Positions 7,852-15,524 of a stretch of DNA of 19,651 nucleotides are shown piece after piece (the first letter of the stretch is position 1; every line of letters begins with the position of its first letter). Source of the DNA: Candidatus Hydrogenedentota bacterium (lineage in GTDB: Bacteria; Hydrogenedentota; Hydrogenedentia; Hydrogenedentiales; CAITNO01); assembly GCA_903922535.1 (NCBI GenBank), contig CAIXUF010000206.1:1-19651 (forward strand), in the 5' to 3' direction. The notes below the pieces were generated by a model, which was not told the origin of the DNA, ran no database searches, and was given only the letters and a program-made list of their open reading frames with translations. The position numbers and the translations under genes are program-made.

Positions 7852-9789
7852 TTACGTTTGAACGGTTTCGCGGTTGTGATCGCGCAGCCATGCAAGGCAG
7901 CCGAGCATCACAATCGCCGTCTCGAATGCATAAAAGCCCACCAGCGCCAGGTGCGCCCCGCTCGCAAAGCCGTAGCTGTGGAGCCCGACGCCCAGCAGGT
8001 TGACGCCGAACCAGGAGAAGGCGATGATGATGCCGCCGATAATCGCCGCGATGTTAATGCCGTAATCCCGCAGCAGGCCGTCCCTTCTCGCGTGGAGAAT
8101 GGCAAGCTGCCAAAGCACAATCATCAAGGCGCCGTTTTCCTTGGGATCCCACCCCCAGAATCTTCCCCAGCTCTCGTTTGCCCAAATGCCGCCGAGCACC
8201 GTCCCCACGACGGAGAAGACGAGCGCGAAGCAAAGGGCGCCGTAGACCATGCGGGTCAGGCCCCGGTAGAAAGCCTTGTCGGCGCGCCGCAGGCGCAGCA
8301 GTTTTCCCAGCACGAACACATGGGCCAGTCCGCCCGACAGTAATCCGGCCGCATACCCGATGGTGATGGTGGTCACATGGGTCGCCAGCCAGAAATTCGT
8401 GTCGAGCACGGCGACCATGCTTACCATGGTGTCCGAGCCCTCGCGCACCTCGTACTTGTTGGCCAGGAACATGCCCGCCACGCCGAGAATGGAGGCGAGC
8501 GAAAGCGCCACCCGCTGGTGGTTGACCCACTCCATGAAGAGCGACACGGCCACGGCCACGGCGGTCACAAACAGGATGGTCTCATACAGCGTGGTCACAG
8601 GCGGTCTTCCGCGAATGACGCAGCGAAGCGTGATGCCGCAGACCAGCAGGATGGTGGGGACAAGAATGGCGGCATAGGAGGCGGCGGCGAGGGCGCGGCT
8701 GGCGGGCCGCATCCACAGGCAGGCCACCAGGATAAAACTGAGCACATAGAGAACAAGGGCGTTATAGAAAGGCTGCATCCGGTACAGAAGCACCTCAAGG
8801 CCTATCTTCCCGTACTCCCCGCGCGCCTTCGCCAGGGCCGTCAGCCCACCGTGGAACACGGCGGCTTGTTTCTTGAATGCCTCCTCGTTTCCCGCGCTGA
8901 ACACAAGGTCTTCAAAGCTTGCCAACAGGTCCAACGGGCCGGCCGCCAGCGTCTCGCCCGAAAAGGCGGCCTGCAGCATGTCGGCGGGCGAGGACCACTC
9001 CGTACCGCCCGCGCCGGCCGGCGGCGGGAACAGCGCCAGCACCGTGGCGTCACCGGCAACTTCCTGTATCTGCTTGAGGAACAGCGCAAAGTTCTTCAGT
9101 TCCGGGGCGGACGGCTCCGACTTCTTTTTCAGTTCCGTGTAGGCCGTGAAAAGCTGTGGGGCCTTGCGCAGGATGTCGCTCACCCGGCATTCCGTCTGGT
9201 CTGGAAAGAGCGGGACGATTTCCTTGTGTTCAGCCAGACTGAAACGCGTGTGCGCAAAGTCGGCAAAGGACGTTATGTCCTCAAATTCGCGCAGGTTCAT
9301 GCCGAGCGCCATCAGTTCGGTTTCCATCACCGAGCGCTGCTGATCCTCCTTCTGCATGTACTGGCGGCCCAGCGTCATCAGTTTCTCTCGCGCCGGTTCC
9401 AGTTCGGCGTAAGAATAGTAGTCGCGCTTCTTCTTGGGCAGCAGGCCGATGGCGATGATGACCTCGTCATTGTCCACCCGGAACACTTTGTACTTTTTCG
9501 CCGTGTCAGGGTAGAAGACGCTGTTGATGAACCAGGCCGTGGGGGTCAGGCTTTTGTCTTCGACATCGGGGCAGCTCCGGCTGCCGTGGAACTTGAGCAG
9601 CTTGAACGCGGCAAAGGTGTCGAGCGGCTTCACCCGGCCATCGTCCTGCACCGGCAGCGTGGAGAACAGGCGAAGGGTGTCCTTGTCCCATTGGGGCGGG
9701 GACGGCGCCTGTTCGGCCGCAGCCGCCCGGACACCGGCCAGCAGCATTCCGGTGAGTGTCAGCGCCAGAAGAATCGCCCGCCGCGTCAT
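7852..9789 (-). CDS. ccsA: System II cytochrome c biogenesis protein CcsA/ResC type
   Basis: Heme-handling membrane subunit of the CcsBA (ResBC) synthetase that exports heme and attaches it to CXXCH apocytochromes, 645 aa. A signal-like N-terminus (about 1-25) is followed by a long extracytoplasmic region to about residue 345. A polytopic C-terminal domain comes next. The WWD heme-binding signature WANESWGRFWGWDPKE lies at 536-551. Histidines in the ATHVTT segment and at LHSYG (His604) fit the conserved axial ligands of the family. The long N-terminal extension is bigger than that of short chloroplast-type CcsA and contains no domain I recognise. The gene overlaps resB by ATGA, so the two are translationally coupled. 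The heme-rich neighbours are its obvious substrates. Confidence 0.92.
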   Translation of the reverse strand: MTRRAILLALTLTGMLLAGVRAAAAEQAPSPPQWDKDTLRLFSTLPVQDDGRVKPLDTFAAFKLLKFHGSRSCPDVEDKSLTPTAWFINSVFYPDTAKKYKVFRVDNDEVIIAIGLLPKKKRDYYSYAELEPAREKLMTLGRQYMQKEDQQRSVMETELMALGMNLREFEDITSFADFAHTRFSLAEHKEIVPLFPDQTECRVSDILRKAPQLFTAYTELKKKSEPSAPELKNFALFLKQIQEVAGDATVLALFPPPAGAGGTEWSSPADMLQAAFSGETLAAGPLDLLASFEDLVFSAGNEEAFKKQAAVFHGGLTALAKARGEYGKIGLEVLLYRMQPFYNALVLYVLSFILVACLWMRPASRALAAASYAAILVPTILLVCGITLRCVIRGRPPVTTLYETILFVTAVAVAVSLFMEWVNHQRVALSLASILGVAGMFLANKYEVREGSDTMVSMVAVLDTNFWLATHVTTITIGYAAGLLSGGLAHVFVLGKLLRLRRADKAFYRGLTRMVYGALCFALVFSVVGTVLGGIWANESWGRFWGWDPKENGALMIVLWQLAILHARRDGLLRDYGINIAAIIGGIIIAFSWFGVNLLGVGLHSYGFASGAHLALVGFYAFETAIVMLGCLAWLRDHNRETVQT

Positions 9790-10937
9790 GACTTTTTTGC
9801 CTTTTCTTGTCTGAGGTATGCCAGCAGCCGCTGCATGAAATGCAGGACCAACCCAACCGTGGTGATGATGCAGGCGTACAGCGGCACCTGGTCCGCCGGA
9901 TTGCGCACCACGGCGAAGACCGAATAGAACGGGCCTTTGGTTCCGCCGTTCTGCGGACCCCAGGAGGACTGGTAAAAGGTGTAGCCGAGGTGGCGCAGCG
10001 GCTCGTTCATGGTGATGCGAATTGCGCGGCTCGCCCCATCCTCGATCTTCGTGACAAAACTGGAGTACTCGCGCGCCATGTTGGTGCGCGGATGCAGTTC
10101 ATGCTTGAACCGGTCGAGACGCAGGGTGAAGGGAAGTTTCCAGCGGTGCTTGCGCAGTGACAAACTCCACTGCTTGCCTGCGGCTTCCACAGTGGCGGGG
10201 GCGTTGTTCCCCGCCCAAAGCTGCGCCTCGTGCGCGGCGCCGGACTGTTTTTCCACCAAAGTGGCCGTGGCCCCGGCCATGTTCTGTTCCTGCTCCCGGC
10301 TCAGCGGAGCGGCAGTGAGTTTTCCTGTGGCATGGGGGGCCGAACCCGCTCCGGTGCCCAATGCGGCATTTTGCATATAGCCGCCGATCTTGAGATCAAA
10401 CGGCAGTCCAGAAAACTTGAAAGTTCTCGTCCGCCCGTTGGAGAGCCGGTCAAAGTCGGACTGGCGGATGATGTACTCCGTGACGGGTCCGGCGGTGGCG
10501 GCTTCACCGACGCCGATTTCCCATTCATAGGAGGACTCAAACTCGTCGGAGGACTCGTTTTCATAGAGGGCCATGTGCCCGGACTGCGAATATGCATAGG
10601 AGACAAAAGAGCCGCCCAGCAGTATCAGGATGCCGACATGCGCCACCAGTATGCCCGCCTTTGACCATGCCCAGCGGAACCGCACCACGGCGCCCCAGAG
10701 CAGATTGACAAAGGTGAGACTCATTACCAAATAGCCGCCGGGCATGGGAATCGGCACCACGCCAAAGGCCCAATGCACAAGGAAGACAGACTCGAAATAC
10801 TTCTGCTGGCTCTGGTAAAGACCGTTCTCCACCTGGTTCATGGTGCCCAGATAGGTCAGCAGCAGCAGCAGCAGAAAAAGCAGACAGGACAGCTTGTACG
10901 AGGCAAGAAGGTTACTTGTTTTCTTGAGCACCGGCAT
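9786..10937 (-). CDS. resB: ResB-like cytochrome c biogenesis protein (CcsB/Ccs1)
   Basis: Partner of CcsA in system II cytochrome c maturation, thought to present apocytochrome or complete the heme channel; 383 aa from the chosen start. Four membrane segments fit the family: one near the N-terminus (LSCLLFLLLLLLTYLGT), then GGYLVMSLTFVNLLWGAVV, AGILVAHVGILILLGGSFV, and one near the C-terminus (CIITTVGLVLHFM). A large periplasmic domain precedes the last one. Start 10937 (MPVLKK) has a GGGGAGG site 9 nt upstream. An ATG at 10958 with AAGGA upstream would add 7 residues and cannot be excluded. Either start overlaps the 3' end of the lipoprotein gene (26 or 47 nt), and the 3' end overlaps ccsA by 4 nt, so the three genes are tightly linked. 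Confidence 0.88.
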   Translation of the reverse strand: MPVLKKTSNLLASYKLSCLLFLLLLLLTYLGTMNQVENGLYQSQQKYFESVFLVHWAFGVVPIPMPGGYLVMSLTFVNLLWGAVVRFRWAWSKAGILVAHVGILILLGGSFVSYAYSQSGHMALYENESSDEFESSYEWEIGVGEAATAGPVTEYIIRQSDFDRLSNGRTRTFKFSGLPFDLKIGGYMQNAALGTGAGSAPHATGKLTAAPLSREQEQNMAGATATLVEKQSGAAHEAQLWAGNNAPATVEAAGKQWSLSLRKHRWKLPFTLRLDRFKHELHPRTNMAREYSSFVTKIEDGASRAIRITMNEPLRHLGYTFYQSSWGPQNGGTKGPFYSVFAVVRNPADQVPLYACIITTVGLVLHFMQRLLAYLRQEKAKKS

Positions 10938-11613
10938 TGCCCGCAGCCTCCCCCTCATTCAGCTTTTCCTTGGCGCCGGGGATGTCCGCGGCAGCTTCCT
11001 GGCTGAGCGACTTGCAGAACGACAGAAAATGGTCCTTCTCCGCCTTCACCACGGCGGCGGGCCCTGTCATCTTCACGAAAAGGGTCTGGTCGGTCAGCAC
11101 GGCCACAATGCCCATAAGCGTGTAGTCCGGAAACTGCTGCCCCGCCATTCCGGTGAAGCTGCCCGTAATCTCCACCAGCGGTGCGGTCTGTCCCAGCGTG
11201 TCCACCTTGGGAAGGGCCGCGATTTCCTCGGCCTTCAACTCAGGCTGGCCCATCTGGCGGCGCCACCGGTTGATATTGGCGTCCACGCCGCCCGCCGCGC
11301 CCTTGAGCAGGGTCAGATAGCATTCCGTTTCCGGGCTGGACGCCAGCTTGAAATTGCCGATGCGCATGGCGGTGGGGGGGGCCTCCGACCATCCTTCGGG
11401 CACCTGCCACTTGTAGGGACTGAGCGAGGGATGTCCCGGGGGAAGCGCGCCTTCCGCGGACGGCATCTTCATGTTCATGTCATGGCCGGGGGGCATGGCC
11501 GACGCGGCTGCGGGAGCCGGTACGGCAGTCCGGGTTTCACTGATTTCCTTGGCGCCTTGGCCGCATCCGGCCAGCGCAAGCAACACCACCAATGCAACAG
11601 TCAGTCTTGGCAT
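10912..11613 (-). CDS. Lipoprotein of unknown function, first gene of the resB-ccsA operon
   Basis: A 233-aa predicted lipoprotein with no family I can name. The ATG at 11613 has GGAGGT 9 nt upstream. MPRLTVALVVLLALAGC ends in a lipobox with Cys17. A flexible Ala/Pro region follows, then a Met/His-rich patch (residues 40-62) with two PPGH motifs around DMNMKM, which could bind copper or heme. The rest looks like a globular domain of about 130 residues with KGAAGGVDANINRWRRQMGQP at about 104-124, a segment that has the look of a conserved family signature. The 3' end overlaps resB. The overlap suggests a role in cytochrome c maturation or heme/copper delivery, but that is inference only. The in-frame ATG at 11673 lies inside the terminator of the preceding gene and is not used. 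Confidence 0.8.
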   Translation of the reverse strand: MPRLTVALVVLLALAGCGQGAKEISETRTAVPAPAAASAMPPGHDMNMKMPSAEGALPPGHPSLSPYKWQVPEGWSEAPPTAMRIGNFKLASSPETECYLTLLKGAAGGVDANINRWRRQMGQPELKAEEIAALPKVDTLGQTAPLVEITGSFTGMAGQQFPDYTLMGIVAVLTDQTLFVKMTGPAAVVKAEKDHFLSFCKSLSQEAAADIPGAKEKLNEGEAAGNAGAQENK

Positions 11614-11642
11614 GCTCAGTTTACCTCCCTGGGTAGAAAACG

Positions 11643-11674
11643 CGTGGAATGCCCCGTTGCTGGGGCATTCCACG
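11643..11674 (-). terminator. Rho-independent terminator after the tetraheme cytochrome gene
   Basis: A perfect 13-bp stem (CGTGGAATGCCCC with GGGGCATTCCACG) encloses a 6-nt loop. On the minus strand it is followed by CGTTTTC. It starts about 33 nt after the cytochrome stop at 11707 and ends 30 nt before the lipoprotein start, so the tetraheme gene and the resB-ccsA operon are probably largely separate transcripts, or are linked by read-through. Confidence 0.85.
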
Positions 11675-11706
11675 AAAGAAACAGATCCGCGGATCGATAA
11701 TATTTC

Positions 11707-12282
11707 CTATTTCTTGGCCTTCGCCGGATTGTTATGGTTTATCTTCGCGTACATCTTGTCGAAGTCAAACGCTTCACCGGGTTTCGCGGTCGGGTTCTTC
11801 TCGTTGTGGCACTTCTTGCAGGTTTCAGCGGTCGGCTTCAGGATCTTCTTGGCCGGCTCGGCCGTCTTGTCGCCGCCCTTGAACTTCTTGCCTTCAGCCG
11901 TGTGCGCCGAGGCCGGACCGTGGCAGGCTTCGCACTGCACGCCGTCGGCGGGCTGGATCTTCTCCGGGCACTTGCCGGTGGCCGGGTCAGCCGCGGTGAC
12001 ATGGCACTGCAGGCATTGCGGGGATTCCGCCGGCGGCTTGGTCAGGCCAGCCTTGGTGGCGACCTCTTTGGCCTTGTCTGTGGAGAGCGCCTCCAAAGCC
12101 TTGGAATGGGCTTCCGCTTTCCACTTCGTCCACTGCTCGCCTTCTTCTTTCTTGTTGTGGCAAATCTTGCACTGCGAGTTGCCGACATACGTGGCGTCTT
12201 GCGCAAAGGCAGCCGCAGTGAATGCGAATGCGACCACGGCAGCCAGCAGGGCAATCTTACACACCGACATCTTGTTCATCAT
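11707..12282 (-). CDS. Periplasmic tetraheme c-type cytochrome, cytochrome c554-like
   Basis: Small soluble electron carrier, 191 aa with the start at 12282. GAGGAG lies 8 nt upstream; a second ATG at 12279 is 11 nt away. A signal peptide of 27 residues ends AFA before QDATYVG. Four CXXCH sites occur at 38, 90, 117 and 155, and the opening YVGNSQCKICH followed by a W-x2-W-x4-H segment is typical of cytochrome c554/c-prime family proteins. The C-terminal part is rich in Lys and has no membrane segment. The position upstream of the maturation operon and near the ImcH-like and decaheme genes fits a shuttle between the inner and outer membrane. The partner assignment is inference; the four-heme periplasmic cytochrome call is direct. 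Confidence 0.9.
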   Translation of the reverse strand: MMNKMSVCKIALLAAVVAFAFTAAAFAQDATYVGNSQCKICHNKKEEGEQWTKWKAEAHSKALEALSTDKAKEVATKAGLTKPPAESPQCLQCHVTAADPATGKCPEKIQPADGVQCEACHGPASAHTAEGKKFKGGDKTAEPAKKILKPTAETCKKCHNEKNPTAKPGEAFDFDKMYAKINHNNPAKAKK

Positions 12283-12341
12283 GGGCGAAACTCCTCTTTT
12301 CTTTGCCCACCCCGGGCACAGGCTTTTTGTCAGATACCGCA

Positions 12342-12369
12342 ATGGTACCATAATTCCAACAAAAGACAA
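12342..12369 (-). promoter_or_regulatory. Weak candidate promoter of the tetraheme cytochrome gene
   Basis: On the minus strand TTGTCT (12364-12369) is followed after 16 nt by TACCAT (12342-12347); each box matches four of six consensus positions. The -10 box lies in a perfect 10-bp palindrome ATGGTACCAT (12342-12351), which could be a small operator. A short hairpin, TGCCC/GGGCA (12304-12318), lies in the predicted leader. Confidence 0.3.
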
Positions 12370-12646
12370 TCAGGAAATCATCCCTCGGAGATGGTAGTCT
12401 CTTGCCATCGCCGAATCATCGGGGGAAACTGTCGATTCCTCTCCCAAAAAGATCCGTAAAAAGTACGCATATGCCTGTCCAACGAGTAGCGCACTGCCCG
12501 CAACAAGACCGTGGCAAACCTCGCGGGGCTGCCCGATCATGCCGTCAAGGCGGTCGAGGCCCCGCTAAAGCAGGGGAAAGTACGGCGATGCATGGAACAC
12601 GTCCCGGTGCGCGAGATACCCGCACACGCACCGGGCTGTGCACAAC
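12370..12646. other. Divergent intergenic region without a recognisable gene
   Basis: This separates the minus-strand cytochrome gene from the plus-strand xseA operon. It has a possible hairpin, GCGGGGC (12523-12529) pairing with GCCCCGC (12559-12565), across a loop that itself holds GCCG/CGGT pairing. I see no open frame with a ribosome site and no known RNA family. Confidence 0.4.
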
Positions 12647-12682
12647 GTCCATGTCGTCCATGATGTCCACAGTGTCCATAAC
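12647..12682 (+). repeat. Four tandem 9-bp GTCCANNNN units
   Basis: Four contiguous units of exactly 9 bp: GTCCATGTC, GTCCATGAT, GTCCACAGT and GTCCATAAC. GTCCA is constant and the last three bases vary. The array lies upstream of xseA. The same unit builds the larger inverted array at 15525-15640, so this is a dispersed repeat family of the genome. Confidence 0.85.
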
Positions 12683-12756
12683 ATTCTCGCCATATGTCTT
12701 TGAAAAGTCATTCGCGGACTCGCCCCGGCCAATGCCCATGGGCTACAATGCGCCGC

Positions 12757-14112
12757 ATGGCAGCACAACCTGATCAGATTCTCACCATTGCCCAGTTGAT
12801 TCGCCGCATCAAGGCGCACCTTGAACGCGGCGTGGGCGAAGTGTGGATTTCCGGTGAAATCTCCAACTGGCGCGTTTCGGGCAACGGACACGCCTATTTC
12901 ACGCTGAAGGATGAAGGCGGCCAGGTGAGCGCGGTCATGTTCCGCGGCGCGCTGAACAAGGTCAAGTTTGCGCCGGGCGACGGGCTTGAAGTGCTCGCGC
13001 ACGGGTTGGTGACGGTTTACGAGAAGCGGGGCGACCTGCAACTGGTGCTGGACGACATGCAGCCGAAGGGCATGGGGGCGCTGCAACTGGCGTTTGAGCG
13101 GCTCAAGGCCAAATTGCAGGCGGAGGGACTCTTTGACGAGGCCCACAAGAAACCGCTGCCGCTGCTGCCGCGCCGCATCGGCGTGGTCACCTCGCCCACG
13201 GGCGCGGCCATCCGCGACATCCTGCATGTCATCCGCCGGCGTTTTGCCAATGTGCATGTGATTCTGTACCCGGCACGGGTTCAGGGCGACGAGGCCGCGA
13301 AGGAAATCGCCGCGGGCATCGGCTTTCTGGACCACTGGGGCGTGGATGTGATGATCGTCGGGCGCGGCGGCGGGTCGCTCGAAGACCTGTGGCCGTTCAA
13401 CGAGGAACCGGTGGCGCGCGCGATTTTCGCCGCCAAAACCCCGGTCATCTCGGCCGTGGGACATGAGATCGACTTCACCCTGGCCGACTTTGTGGCCGAC
13501 CTGCGGGCACCCACCCCCTCGGCGGCGGCGGAGATGGTGGTGAAGGAACAGGCAGCACTGCTGGACACCATCGCATTGAAACAGCGGCGCCTGCACCGGG
13601 CCGCGTCGGAGCTCTTGGCCCGGCGCGCGCAACGGCTGGACGCCGCGAAGCGGCATTACCTGATGCAGAAACCGGAGGAACTGCTGCGCGGTGCGCGGCA
13701 GGCCTGCGACGACGCCCATGACCGGCTGAACCGGGCCATGCTCGACCATGCCAACCTGCTGCGCGCGCGGCTGGAGCGCGCGTCGCGCGGAATCGCGCTG
13801 CTGTCACCGGCGCAACGGTTGCAGCGCGGCCGGGAGAGGATTGCCGCGCAGCAGGCGCGGCTGACGGCGCTGTCTTGGACGATGGCGGAACGGCCGCGCG
13901 CACGACTGGCGCCGCTGGCCGGGCGGCTGCACGCGCTGAGCCCGCTGGCCATCCTGGGCCGGGGTTATGCCCTGGCGCGGCTCCTGCCCGACCGCACGCT
14001 CATCCGGAGTTCCGAACAGCTCCGGCCGGACGACGTGATTGAGGTGCGCTTCGGCGCGGGTGCGGCGCGCGCCGTGGTGCGGGAAACCCTGCCGCCGGAG
14101 AGTGTTGTCTAA
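12757..14112 (+). CDS. xseA: Exodeoxyribonuclease VII large subunit
   Basis: Catalytic subunit of exonuclease VII, which degrades single-stranded DNA from both ends to short oligonucleotides; 451 aa, close to the usual length. An N-terminal OB-fold domain contains VGEVWISGEISNW and GHAYFTLKDE. The central nuclease domain has RIGVVTSPTGAAIRDIL, VMIVGRGGGSLEDLWPFNEE and TPVISAVGHEIDFTLADFVADLRAPTPSAAAE in the usual order. An Arg/Leu-rich helical region follows, and then the C-terminal GRGYAL segment. The start is uncertain: ATGs at 12748 and 12757 are both possible and neither has a clear ribosome site. 12757 gives the best fit to family N-termini. It heads the xseA-xseB-ispA operon. Confidence 0.95.
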   Translation: MAAQPDQILTIAQLIRRIKAHLERGVGEVWISGEISNWRVSGNGHAYFTLKDEGGQVSAVMFRGALNKVKFAPGDGLEVLAHGLVTVYEKRGDLQLVLDDMQPKGMGALQLAFERLKAKLQAEGLFDEAHKKPLPLLPRRIGVVTSPTGAAIRDILHVIRRRFANVHVILYPARVQGDEAAKEIAAGIGFLDHWGVDVMIVGRGGGSLEDLWPFNEEPVARAIFAAKTPVISAVGHEIDFTLADFVADLRAPTPSAAAEMVVKEQAALLDTIALKQRRLHRAASELLARRAQRLDAAKRHYLMQKPEELLRGARQACDDAHDRLNRAMLDHANLLRARLERASRGIALLSPAQRLQRGRERIAAQQARLTALSWTMAERPRARLAPLAGRLHALSPLAILGRGYALARLLPDRTLIRSSEQLRPDDVIEVRFGAGAARAVVRETLPPESVV

Positions 14113-14122
14113 TTGAATGCGG

Positions 14123-14149
14123 GACAGCCGTCCGCCACAGCGGACTGTC
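14123..14149 (+). other. Hairpin in the xseA-xseB spacer
   Basis: GTCCGC (14130-14135) pairs with GCGGAC (14140-14145) around CACA. GACA (14123-14126) and TGTC (14146-14149) extend the stem past a 3-nt bulge. It sits in the 71-nt gap between xseA and xseB. No T tract follows, so it is more likely an mRNA-processing or attenuating element than a terminator. Confidence 0.5.
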
Positions 14150-14183
14150 AGTCCGTGCATGAACAAGAACAGGAACCAAGGAC

Positions 14184-14564
14184 ATGGCGAAGACGAAAAC
14201 GCAGGACGGGGCCTCTTTCGAAAAAGATCTGGAACGGCTGGAGGAAATTGTGGCCGGGTTGGAGGAGGGCGGTCTGCCGCTTGAGGAATCGCTGAAGCAG
14301 TTTGAGGAGGGCGTGGCGCTTGTGCGGCAATGCGAGAAGACCCTCAAGGCCGCCGAACGCAAGATCGACATGCTGGTGCGCGGTGAAGGCGGCGAAATGG
14401 AGACCGTGCCTTTTGATGAGTCCGATGCGGACGAGGCCGGGGAAACGGGGACCCACAACCCATCCCCCGCGCCGCCAACCGCGCCGCGGAAACGCCCTGC
14501 ACCCGGCAACGTACCCGAGCCGGAGGAAACGTCCGGCGAAGACGGCGGGGACCTGCTGTTTTGA
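14184..14564 (+). CDS. xseB: Exodeoxyribonuclease VII small subunit with a C-terminal extension
   Basis: Small subunit that binds the helical region of XseA in exonuclease VII, 126 aa. The family core is clear in residues 11-68: SFEKDLERLEEIVAGLEEGG, LPLEESLKQFEEGVALVRQCEKTLKAAERKI. XseB proteins are usually about 80 aa. Here about 55 extra residues rich in Pro, Glu, Asp and Gly follow, ending EDGGDLLF, and are probably disordered. AGGA lies 9 nt before the ATG at 14184. Its stop overlaps the TTG start of the prenyl synthase gene (TTGA). Confidence 0.93.
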   Translation: MAKTKTQDGASFEKDLERLEEIVAGLEEGGLPLEESLKQFEEGVALVRQCEKTLKAAERKIDMLVRGEGGEMETVPFDESDADEAGETGTHNPSPAPPTAPRKRPAPGNVPEPEETSGEDGGDLLF

Positions 14565-15424
14565 ACGCTGAAGAATTCCTGCGGGACAAATCGGCACGCA
14601 CCGAGTCCGCGCTGCGCGCGCTGGTTGCCGAATGGACCGATGCGCCGCCGCGGCTCGTCGAGGCTGTCTCCTACAGCCTCTTTGCGGGCGGCAAACGGCT
14701 GCGCCCCGCGCTGGCGCTGGGTGCCTGTGAGCTGGCCTGCGGCAGTGACAGCCCCGCCCTTCCGGCGGCCTGCGCGCTCGAAATGGTGCACACCTACTCG
14801 CTCATCCACGACGACCTGCCCGCCATGGACGACGATGACCTGCGCCGCGGGCGGCCCACCTCCCACAAAGTGTTCGGTGAGGCAACAGCCATCCTTGCGG
14901 GCGATGCACTGCTGACCATGGCCTTCGAAGCTGCGGCCAAGACCGGGAGCACCGCCATCGTTGCCGAACTGGCGCGGGCGGCAGGCATTGAGGGAATGGT
15001 CGGCGGGCAGCAGATGGACATGGATGCCGAAGGGCGCGATGTCACGCTTGCGGAACTGCGCGGCATCCATGCCTGCAAAACCGGCGTATTGATTCGTTCC
15101 GCCGTGCGCTGCGGCGCACTGGCGGGCGGCGCAAACAGCGCGCAACTGGACGCGCTTTCCCTCTACGGCGAGAACCTGGGTCTCGCCTTTCAGATCGCGG
15201 ACGATCTGCTCGACGTGACCGGCGACGCGGCAAAGATGGGCAAGGCCACCGGCGCCGACGCGGCCCACGTCAAGGCCACTTATCCGGCCCTCCTCGGCAT
15301 CGAAGAGGCACTACGGCTCGCGGAGCAGGCCAATGAGGCGGCGCTGGCGGCGCTGGTCACCTTCGGCCCCGAGGCGGACACATTCCGCACCCTGGCCCGC
15401 TTCGTCATCGACCGCGACCGGTAA
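14561..15424 (+). CDS. ispA: Short-chain (E)-prenyl diphosphate synthase (geranyl/farnesyl type)
   Basis: Condenses isopentenyl diphosphate with allylic diphosphates to make the C10-C15 (possibly C20) precursor for quinones and undecaprenyl carriers, 287 aa. The family signatures are intact: GGKRLRP, the first Asp-rich motif in LIHDDLPAMDDDDLRRGRPT, GQQMDM, and the second Asp-rich motif in FQIADDLLDVTGD. Translation starts at TTG, 14561, overlapping the xseB stop by 4 nt. No in-frame ATG lies near the family start, so coupling to xseB is likely. The xseA-xseB-ispA order is common in bacteria, often with dxs next, but here the operon ends and a convergent gene follows. The exact chain length of the product cannot be read with certainty. 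Confidence 0.94.
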   Translation: MNAEEFLRDKSARTESALRALVAEWTDAPPRLVEAVSYSLFAGGKRLRPALALGACELACGSDSPALPAACALEMVHTYSLIHDDLPAMDDDDLRRGRPTSHKVFGEATAILAGDALLTMAFEAAAKTGSTAIVAELARAAGIEGMVGGQQMDMDAEGRDVTLAELRGIHACKTGVLIRSAVRCGALAGGANSAQLDALSLYGENLGLAFQIADDLLDVTGDAAKMGKATGADAAHVKATYPALLGIEEALRLAEQANEAALAALVTFGPEADTFRTLARFVIDRDR

Positions 15425-15524
15425 CCGGCAGGTCTCGGCATTTCCGGCAGCACTGTCCCTCACCGCCCTTCACATGCTTGCCGCAAGTTTGGAAAGAACT
15501 GTTGTTCTGACTGGATAGCCCCCA

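Noticed and set aside
6014..7861. 615-aa plus-strand open frame opposite the ImcH-like gene
   Set aside because: The antisense strand carries a clear six-heme cytochrome with membrane helices and a ribosome site; this frame has neither a ribosome site nor family features.
8377..9927. 516-aa plus-strand open frame opposite ccsA
   Set aside because: Shadow of ccsA; no signal, domain or start site, and ccsA itself is unambiguous from the WWD motif.
12283..12756. Riboswitch or known structured RNA in the divergent spacer
   Set aside because: Only one long-range 7-bp pairing and short stems are visible, with no motif of a known riboswitch class.
12565..13749. 394-aa minus-strand open frame opposite xseA
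   Set aside because: It is the antisense shadow of xseA, caused by high GC content; the protein is low-complexity His/Arg/Gln-rich and its Trp-Thr repeats come from the 9-bp DNA array.
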